Origin: Trichlorobacter thiogenes
GTDB lineage: Bacteria; Desulfobacterota; Desulfuromonadia; Geobacterales; Pseudopelobacteraceae
Length of the DNA stretch: 62,002 bases
Direction of reading: 5' to 3'
Assembly (NCBI RefSeq): GCF_900167465.1
Contig: NZ_FUWR01000017.1
Span: 2,501 to 64,502, forward strand
Both the position numbers and the translations under genes were made by a program. Below, in pieces: positions 57,271-62,002 of this stretch. Numbering within the stretch: the stretch's first letter is position 1; each line of letters starts with the position of its first letter. Under the pieces are notes generated by a model. That model was given only the letters and a program-made list of their open reading frames with translations. It did no database searches and was not told the origin of the DNA.

Positions 57271-57705
57271 ATGCGAGAGTGGCAAAGTTTAGCCCATGTA
57301 AAATGGGAGTGCAAATATCATGTTGTGATCGTGCCGAAATACCGTAAGAAGGTTCTTTACGGCAGGCTTCGAGGAGAAGTTGGCAAAATCATCCGTCAGT
57401 TATGTCGGCAGAAGGAAGTTGAACTTATCGAGGGTCATGCCATGCCTGACCACATCCATCTGGTGTTGAGTATTCCACCGAAGTACAGTGTTTCGATGGT
57501 GATAGGGTATTTGAAAGGCAAGTCGGCAATTCATATTCACCGTAAGGCCGAAGGGGTCAAGAAAGGTTTTATCGGTCGGCACTTTTGGTCACGTGGTTAC
57601 TGTGCCAGCACTATCGGCCTGGATGAAGAAATGATCCGGGCGTATGTAAGAGATCAAGAACATCTGGACAAACAAGAGGAGTTGGACTTCACCCAAAACC
57701 CTTAG
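57271..57705 (+). CDS. tnpA: IS200/IS605-family transposase TnpA
   Basis: A 144-aa Y1 HUH single-strand transposase. The HUH motif is seen in AMPDHIHLVLS (His-Ile-His) near residue 65, and the nucleophile Tyr lies in IRAYVRDQEHL near 126. HVKWECKYHVVIVPKYRKKVLYG is the characteristic N-terminal block, and the frame is intact, so the element may be active. Translation is probably held down by the leader hairpin. The TAG stop lies in the arm of a 3' hairpin. Confidence 0.94.
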   Translation: MREWQSLAHVKWECKYHVVIVPKYRKKVLYGRLRGEVGKIIRQLCRQKEVELIEGHAMPDHIHLVLSIPPKYSVSMVIGYLKGKSAIHIHRKAEGVKKGFIGRHFWSRGYCASTIGLDEEMIRAYVRDQEHLDKQEELDFTQNP

Positions 57706-57720
57706 CCCCTTTTAGGGGCT
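57704..57720 (+). terminator. Hairpin at the end of tnpA
   Basis: A 7-bp stem (agcccct/aggggct) with ttt loop overlaps the tnpA stop and is followed by ttcctc. It could serve as a weak terminator. Its right arm and the following bases are also complementary to the tnpA leader. Confidence 0.5.
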
Positions 57721-57729
57721 TTCCTCAAG

Positions 57730-57748
57730 CCACCGGCTCTGCCGGTGG
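57730..57748 (+). repeat. Right-end hairpin of the IS200-type element
   Basis: ccaccggc-tct-gccggtgg, an 8-bp stem and the same core sequence as the left-end hairpin. Confidence 0.8.
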
Positions 57749-57865
57749 TCATGACTTTTAAATAACAAAAAACAAGCCTTTGCTTTTCTCTGCGTCTTTG
57801 CGTCTCGAGTGAGCAGCGCGAACGGGCGTTAAATGGTTTGATTTGTCTCTTATGAGGTTTTGCAG

Positions 57866-58366
57866 ATGCATGTTGATAAACAGAAACATACCTTCGAACC
57901 CAAAATAATCGCCTTTGTCTGCACCTGGTGTACCTACGCCGGGGCCGACCTGGCCGGTACCAGCCGGATGCAGTACCCGTCAAACGTGCGGGTGCTGAAA
58001 TTCCCCTGCACCGGTCGGATTGATCCGGTTTTTATCATCAAGGCCTTTCAGCAGGGGGCTGACGGTATCCTGATCTCCGGCTGCCATCCTGGTGACTGCC
58101 ACTACATTGCCGGTAACTACCATGCCAGAAGACGGTTTGCCGCCTTCCGCAAGCTGCTGGAATTCATCGGCGTTGACCTGAACCGGATTCAGTTTTCCTG
58201 GGTCTCGGCAGCCGAAGGGGGCAAATGGGTAGAGGTGGTGACCGACCTGACCGAGCGGGTGCGGGCCATGGGGCCGATGGTGGAGTTCAAGGACCTGGTG
58301 CTTGAGGAACAGTGGTCAGGCAATCTGAACAACCCGGAGCTGCAGGCCGTGTACGAGGCGATGTAA
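57866..58366 (+). CDS. mvhD: MvhD-like iron-sulfur subunit (hydrogenase delta family)
   Basis: A 166-aa protein of the MvhD/FlpD family, which passes electrons from a hydrogenase or dehydrogenase to HdrA. Conserved cysteines are seen in FVCTWCTYAGADLAG, KFPCTGRI and SGCHPGDCHYI. The ATG at 57866 has gagg 8 nt upstream and is preferred to TTG 57860. The gene is 791 nt away from hdrA because of the IS200-type element, but follows it in order and strand. The next gene begins 1 nt after its stop. Confidence 0.92.
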   Translation: MHVDKQKHTFEPKIIAFVCTWCTYAGADLAGTSRMQYPSNVRVLKFPCTGRIDPVFIIKAFQQGADGILISGCHPGDCHYIAGNYHARRRFAAFRKLLEFIGVDLNRIQFSWVSAAEGGKWVEVVTDLTERVRAMGPMVEFKDLVLEEQWSGNLNNPELQAVYEAM

Positions 58367-58367
58367 G

Positions 58368-59291
58368 ATGACACAGACCATTGATATATCCAGCTACAGC
58401 ACCATAACCGACGCCATCCGCAGCGAGGCTCGACGCATCCTGTCTGACAGCACCGTTTCAGCGGTGATCGGCTATACAGCAGGCCGCCGTAAAGGCAGCA
58501 CCCAGCCGATTGTGATCACTACAGCCGATGATGCCGACCAGTTGATCTTCACTGCAGCCTGCCTGAATGATCTGGTGGTTTACCTGACCAAGGCCAAAAA
58601 GGATGTGCCAAAGAGCGGAAGAATCGGGATTGTGGTCAAAGGCTGTGACCTGAAGGCCCTGGTTGGGCTGCTGGGTGAATCACAGCTCAAGCGGGAGAAT
58701 CTCTACCTGATCGGCATCCCCTGCAGCGGTGTGCTTGGCTCACTGCTTAAGCCCTCAGCAGAGCTGACAACAGAGACCATCGCCTCCAAATGCTGTGAAT
58801 GTAGTGACCAGCTTCCTGTGGGGTGTGATTTTGTGCCGACGGTTACGCCGGCTCCCCTGCCTGATCTTGAGAAACGCTATGCCAATGAGATCGCCCGGCT
58901 TGAGGCGATGACACCCTCTGAACGCTGGGAGTTCTGGAAAGAGCAGTTCAGTAAGTGCATCAAATGTTACGCCTGTCGCCAGGTCTGTCCGTTCTGTTTC
59001 TGTGAACAGTGCCTGTGTGACCGTAACCGGCCCCAGATGGTTGAACAGACCCCCCGGCCATCGGGAAACACCGCCTGGCATCTGGTGCGGGCCATGCACC
59101 TGGCCGGTCGCTGTGCCGGTTGTGCTGAATGTGAGCGGGTCTGTCCCATGGATATACCGCTTAACCTCCTGAACCGCAAAATGGCCAAGGAGCTAAAAGA
59201 GCTGTTTAACAGTGAAGCCGGGTTTGAGGTACGGGATACCGGGCCACTTACCAGTTACCGTGAAGATGACGACCAATCGTTTATCCGTTAA
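58368..59291 (+). CDS. Iron-sulfur subunit of the Hdr-associated oxidoreductase (FrhB/FdhB-like)
   Basis: A 307-aa cytosolic protein. A first half with KGCDLKALVGLL resembles the FrhB/FdhB-type coenzyme-binding region, followed by a Cys cluster CCECSDQLPVGC near residue 143. Two ferredoxin-type [4Fe-4S] sites follow: CIKCYACRQVCPFCFCEQCLC near 200 and CAGCAECERVCP near 250. It probably belongs to the electron-input module delivering electrons to HdrA through MvhD. It starts 1 nt after mvhD. The electron donor cannot be identified from sequence. Confidence 0.8.
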   Translation: MTQTIDISSYSTITDAIRSEARRILSDSTVSAVIGYTAGRRKGSTQPIVITTADDADQLIFTAACLNDLVVYLTKAKKDVPKSGRIGIVVKGCDLKALVGLLGESQLKRENLYLIGIPCSGVLGSLLKPSAELTTETIASKCCECSDQLPVGCDFVPTVTPAPLPDLEKRYANEIARLEAMTPSERWEFWKEQFSKCIKCYACRQVCPFCFCEQCLCDRNRPQMVEQTPRPSGNTAWHLVRAMHLAGRCAGCAECERVCPMDIPLNLLNRKMAKELKELFNSEAGFEVRDTGPLTSYREDDDQSFIR

Positions 59292-59438
59292 AACTATTGC
59301 GGAGCCCGTCTACTGCGTTGCGCGGTACTCGCTCCTTCGCCTAACTAGTGTGTTATGTCTCAGTCGTTGCGTTCCGTGCGCCTTGTATCCGTGCTTCCTC
59401 ATAACGCTTTATTGGGCTGTTAAGGAAAGATAGAATCT
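59292..59438. other. Intergenic segment of repeat-like composition within the hdr cluster
   Basis: A 147-nt gap, unusual in an otherwise compact operon. It contains tgcgttgcgcggtactcgct, ccttcgcctaac, tcagtcgttgcgttccgtgc and gccttgtatccgtgcttcct. It has no open reading frame with codon-like use. Its look is that of a dispersed intergenic repeat, but no second copy is in the window. The end provides an aagga site for the next gene. Confidence 0.4.
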
Positions 59439-60443
59439 ATGCAGAAACAGATAACTGAAGCCAACCTGCGGTTGCTGATCGACAGCCTGCTCCTGAAAGG
59501 GCAGCGGGTGGTCGGCCCACGCCAGTCCGGTAGCATGGTGCTGTATGAGCCGCTTGCCTCTGCATCGGATCTGGTGACCGATGAACTGCCGAGACGTTCG
59601 ATCAAAGAGGCCTTCTTTCCGGTCTGCGAAGATCTGCTTGAGTACCGTAAAGAGGGACAGCAGATTGAACTGAAGGATATTGACCCTGCCCGTTTCCCTG
59701 AGACGGTGCTGATCGGTGTGCGGCCCTGTGACGCAGCAGCGGTTCCGGTGCTGGATGCGGTCTTTTCCTGGGATTACAAGGATCAGTTTTTTCTGGCACG
59801 ACGTGCAAAGACCACCATCATCGGCCTGGTCTGCACCACGGCTGACGACGCCTGTTTCTGCACCGCCGTCGGCCTCTCCCCCAATGATCCCAAAGGGTCA
59901 GACCTGCTGTTGACCCCCTTGGTTGGAGGCGGTTTTCTGGTGGAGAGTCAGAGCGAAAAGGGTGAAGCGTTTCTAGCCACCTGGCAAGACCGCTTCTCTG
60001 AGCCGGACGGCACCCAGACCCAGGCCCTGGCAACCCCTGCATTGCAACCGTTTGACCTGAAGAAGATCAAGGCCTGGCTGGATGATCACTTTGAAGACCC
60101 GGCCTGGGACAGTATTGCCGTCCGTTGTGTCGGTTGCGGCGCCTGCGCCTTTGTCTGTCCGGCCTGTCACTGCTTTGATATTGTGGATGAAGGATCAGAA
60201 AAGGCCGGCAAGCGGCGTAAGTTCTGGGATGCCTGCGGGTTCTCCAAGTTCACCAACCATGCCTCCGGCCATAATCCACGTGACCTGCAGCCCAAGCGTT
60301 ACCGTAACCGGATTATGCACAAGTTTAAGTATTACGACGACAAGTTTGGCCAGACCCTCTGCACCGGCTGCGGGCGTTGTATCCGGGTCTGCCCGGTGGG
60401 GATTGACATTGCCGGGGTGTTGGAAGAGATACAGGAAAAATAA
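59439..60443 (+). CDS. 4Fe-4S dicluster subunit (AsrA/FloxB/HyhB-like)
   Basis: A 334-aa iron-sulfur protein related to anaerobic sulfite reductase subunit A and to hydrogenase/Flox B subunits. The N-terminal domain has IGVRPCDAAAVPVLDAVF and a CTTADDACFC segment. Two C-terminal [4Fe-4S] sites are CVGCGACAFVCPACHC near residue 231 and CTGCGRCIRVCP near 310. In Flox-Hdr and sulfhydrogenase systems such a subunit links an NAD(P)H-oxidising FAD subunit to the rest. That FAD/NAD subunit is not in the window and may lie beyond the IS3 element on the right. Confidence 0.82.
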   Translation: MQKQITEANLRLLIDSLLLKGQRVVGPRQSGSMVLYEPLASASDLVTDELPRRSIKEAFFPVCEDLLEYRKEGQQIELKDIDPARFPETVLIGVRPCDAAAVPVLDAVFSWDYKDQFFLARRAKTTIIGLVCTTADDACFCTAVGLSPNDPKGSDLLLTPLVGGGFLVESQSEKGEAFLATWQDRFSEPDGTQTQALATPALQPFDLKKIKAWLDDHFEDPAWDSIAVRCVGCGACAFVCPACHCFDIVDEGSEKAGKRRKFWDACGFSKFTNHASGHNPRDLQPKRYRNRIMHKFKYYDDKFGQTLCTGCGRCIRVCPVGIDIAGVLEEIQEK

Positions 60444-60452
60444 TCTGTCCAC

Positions 60453-60540
60453 GAAGAACACGAAGAACACGAAGGAACACGAAGGAACACGAAGGAACAC
60501 GAAGGAACACGAAGGAACACGAAGGAACACGAAGGAACAC
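60453..60540. repeat. Short tandem repeat, unit gaaggaacac
   Basis: Two 9-bp units gaagaacac (60453-60470) are followed by seven perfect 10-bp units gaaggaacac (60471-60540). The array begins 9 nt after the preceding stop codon and ends 13 nt before the GxxExxY start. Such cacgaag arrays are prone to copy-number change. Confidence 0.95.
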
Positions 60541-60553
60541 GAAGAAAATCAAG

Positions 60554-60791
60554 ATGGATGAGCTGATCTATAGAGAAGAAGTATTCAAAATAATTGGAGC
60601 CGCTATTGAAGTCCATAAAGTGCTTGGTAGCGGTTTTTTAGAAGCTGTCTATCAGGAAGCGCTAGAACATGAGCTTTCCTTGCGCCTAGTACCGTTTGTT
60701 TCACAGCAGTCTCTTGAAATACAATACAAAGATAAGCTGCTTACCAAGTCGTATATCGCTGATATTGTTTGTTTTGATAAGATTATTGTTG
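60554..60791 (+). pseudogene. GxxExxY-family gene, truncated by IS3-family insertion
   Basis: The reading frame starts MDELIYREEVFKIIGAAIEV and contains GFLEAVY, the GxxExxY signature of this small-protein family, whose members are about 120-130 aa and of unknown function with a nuclease-like fold suggested. After YIADIVCFDKIIVV (about residue 79) the frame runs into the left end of the IS3-family element at 60792. The C-terminal third is missing here and would lie to the right of the window. It is probably non-functional. Confidence 0.85.
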
Positions 60792-60796
60792 TGACG

Positions 60797-61669
60797 TTAC
60801 CCCATTGACTGAACCAGTTTTAGCTTAGTGTTTTCGGCCTTTTGGTTCTGATTATGTTTTGCAACAAATTCTTCTGGCGTCATTTTGTTTAACGACTTGT
60901 GTGGTCTTTCAGAATTGTAGTCCAGCCGCCAGTTCTCGATTATCTGTCGTGCGCTGTTCAGGCTGACGAAAACATTGTCATTGAGGCATTCGTCCCTGAA
61001 CTTTCCATTGAAGCTTTCGATGTATGCGTTTTGAACCGGTTTCCCCGGTTGAATAAATCTGAGCCTGACGTTGTTTTCAAAGGCCCACAAATCCAGTGCC
61101 TTGCTGATGAACTCCGGCCCATTATCAACGGTGATGACTTCCGGCAGACCTCTGGTCAAGGCCATGCGTTCAAGGATTCTGGAAACCCGCTGGCCGGTCA
61201 GCGAGTGGTCTGCTTCAAGCACAGGACATTCACGGCTGAAGTTGTCTACCACGGTCAGAACCCGGAAACGTCTGCCGTTGTAGAGGCTGTCAGATACAAA
61301 GTCCATGGACCAATGCTGGTTGATCCGTTCTGGTTTGTCCAAGACCACACGGAGATGGCTGATACGCTTCCTGCGCTTCTTTAGTCTGAGTGAGAGGCCT
61401 TCCTCGCGATAGAGCCGTTCTGTGCGCTTGTGGTTAATCAGGTGCCCTTCCCGACGCAGCAGGGTATGCAGACGGGGAGCGCCAAACTTGCGACGTTGTT
61501 CAGCAAGCTCACGCAGGCGTGATCTGATGGCCTCATCGTTCTTTGGCTTCGCCTGGTACCGATGACTGCTCCGGCACAGCCCGACTATTACACAGGCCCG
61601 TCGTTCACTGAGCTGGTGGATCTCCATGAGAAAGACCACCACCTTTCGCCGGGCGGCAGGCGTTACCAC
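60797..61669 (-). CDS. IS3-family transposase OrfB (DDE integrase)
   Basis: A 290-aa DDE transposase subunit. An HTH_21-like N-terminal region (ERRACVIVGLCRSSHRYQAK) is followed by the rve core. The catalytic acidic residues are seen in HWSMDFVSDSLYNG, in VITVDNGPEF, and in AYIESFNGKFRDECLN. The frame starts at a GTG overlapping the orfA stop by 7 nt. It lies -1 relative to orfA, so the active transposase is probably an OrfAB fusion made by frameshifting at 61669-61675. Confidence 0.93.
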   Translation of the reverse strand: MVTPAARRKVVVFLMEIHQLSERRACVIVGLCRSSHRYQAKPKNDEAIRSRLRELAEQRRKFGAPRLHTLLRREGHLINHKRTERLYREEGLSLRLKKRRKRISHLRVVLDKPERINQHWSMDFVSDSLYNGRRFRVLTVVDNFSRECPVLEADHSLTGQRVSRILERMALTRGLPEVITVDNGPEFISKALDLWAFENNVRLRFIQPGKPVQNAYIESFNGKFRDECLNDNVFVSLNSARQIIENWRLDYNSERPHKSLNKMTPEEFVAKHNQNQKAENTKLKLVQSMG

Positions 61670-61929
61670 TTTTTTGAAAGAACGTCCTTGATGGCTTTAT
61701 TCTCAAGCATGCTGTCAGCAAGCATCTGCTTGAGTTTCCGGTTCTCGTCTTCAAGCTGTTTCAGGCGTTTGGCGTCAGAGACTTCCATGCCACCAAATTT
61801 GCTGCGCCAGTTGTAGAAGGTTACATCACTGATACCGTGCATCCGGCAAAGGTCAGCCACCTTCATACCGGCCTGGGCCTGTTTCAGGATGCCGATAATT
61901 TGCTCTTCTGTAAAACGCTTCGTTTTCAT
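61663..61929 (-). CDS. IS3-family transposase OrfA (helix-turn-helix)
   Basis: An 88-aa DNA-binding subunit. It has the IS3 OrfA pattern RFTEEQIIGILKQAQAG, then the HTH VADLCRMHGISDVTFYNWRS, then a leucine-zipper-like KRLKQLEDENRKLKQMLADS. It ends KDVLSKKW, and the last codons carry the slippery heptamer A_AAA_AAG (minus strand of 61669-61675) that would allow a -1 shift into orfB. Confidence 0.93.
   Translation of the reverse strand: MKTKRFTEEQIIGILKQAQAGMKVADLCRMHGISDVTFYNWRSKFGGMEVSDAKRLKQLEDENRKLKQMLADSMLENKAIKDVLSKKW
61669..61675 (-). promoter_or_regulatory. Programmed -1 frameshift site of the IS3-family element
   Basis: The minus strand reads A_AAA_AAG in the orfA frame just before its stop. 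Slipping back one base joins orfA to the orfB frame (next codons GTG GTA ACG). This is the canonical IS3-family slippery motif. Confidence 0.75.
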
Positions 61930-62002
61930 GTCTAGTCTCCTCTGGGAGTTCTAGACCGAAATCGCTAAGCTGGCAATGGATCAGTTACAGGGGGTAACGT
62001 CA

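Larger units (their letters stand above)
57165..57760 (+). mobile_element. IS200/IS605-type insertion sequence (tnpA only)
   Basis: An element of about 600 bp. It encodes one HUH transposase and has the same caccggc-tct-gccggtg hairpin near both ends (57174-57190 and 57730-57748), as expected of subterminal palindromes recognised by TnpA. No tnpB is present, so it is the IS200-like class. Exact ends cannot be fixed because this class makes no target duplication. It lies between hdrA and mvhD in the direction of that operon. Confidence 0.85.
60792..62002 (-). mobile_element. IS3-family insertion sequence, complete
   Basis: A 1211-bp element with terminal inverted repeats: tgacgttacccc at 60792-60803 and ggggtaacgtca at 61991-62002. 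It has two overlapping frames, orfA and orfB, on the minus strand and the 5'-TG...CA-3' ends usual in IS3. The right terminus coincides with the last base of the window, so the target duplication cannot be checked. OrfA and OrfB resemble the IS407 or a related subgroup. Confidence 0.9.

Noticed and set aside
60453-60540. CRISPR array
   Set aside because: The units are contiguous 9-10 bp repeats without spacers, and no cas gene is present.
60082-60561. 159-codon plus-strand frame containing repeated Thr-Lys-Glu-His motifs
   Set aside because: It is out of frame with the Fe-S gene and only reads through the tandem repeat.

Overview
The window reads as a stretch of chromosome from a Geobacter-type bacterium (Desulfuromonadota, possibly near Geobacter/Trichlorobacter lovleyi). 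This is an inference from gene content: an octaheme c-type cytochrome, a cytosolic HdrABC/MvhD-type electron-transfer cluster, many two-component and c-di-GMP proteins, a complete Gram-negative lipid A/LPS core locus and a K+-independent H+-pyrophosphatase. The left edge lies inside a 23S rRNA gene and the right edge coincides with the last base of an IS3-family element, so both ends are multicopy sequence and the window may be a whole assembly contig.

Layout. (1) 1-2880: the 3' part of a 23S rRNA gene, a spacer, 5S rRNA and a strong terminator. (2) 2900-5184: RNase E/G behind a good sigma70-like promoter. (3) 5265-29878: one uninterrupted same-strand run, lysS-lolC-lolD-bamA-ompH-lpxD-fabZ-lpxA-gnnA-gnnB-lpxB-acyltransferase-small ORF-waaA-lpxK-waaF-msbA-five further glycosyltransferases with waaC among them-tcdA. 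Most junctions overlap or nearly touch. It covers lipid A synthesis, Kdo transfer, heptose core, flipping by MsbA, lipoprotein release and outer-membrane protein assembly. The gnnA/gnnB pair between lpxA and lpxB points to a 2,3-diamino-2,3-dideoxyglucose (amide-linked) lipid A. (4) 29859-41269: signalling and wall genes: diguanylate cyclase, MoxR-like ATPase, histidine kinase plus response regulator, glmS, a periplasmic binding protein coupled to a hybrid kinase, and an L,D-transpeptidase. (5) 41352-47320: murA followed by hisG-(small protein + nucleotidyltransferase)-hisD-hisC-(zinc-ribbon protein)-hisB, closed by a terminator. (6) 47404-51306: CpoB/YbgF-like lipoprotein, H+-pyrophosphatase, ferritin-like protein, tRNA-Asn. 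(7) 51452-60443: octaheme tetrathionate-reductase-family cytochrome, then hdrC-hdrB-receiver-hdrA-[IS200-type element]-mvhD-two further iron-sulfur subunits. (8) 60453-62002: a 10-bp tandem repeat, a GxxExxY gene cut off by insertion, and a complete IS3-family element.

The most unusual points are the receiver-domain gene inside the Hdr operon and the IS200-like element splitting that operon, whose transposase ribosome-binding site sits in a perfect 11-bp hairpin. Others are a 33-codon membrane ORF joined by ATGA overlaps between an acyltransferase gene and waaA, a nucleotidyltransferase/small-protein pair inside the his operon, and the gnnAB lipid A genes. I recognise no single large undescribed system. 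No homology search was possible, so family names rest on motifs and context.
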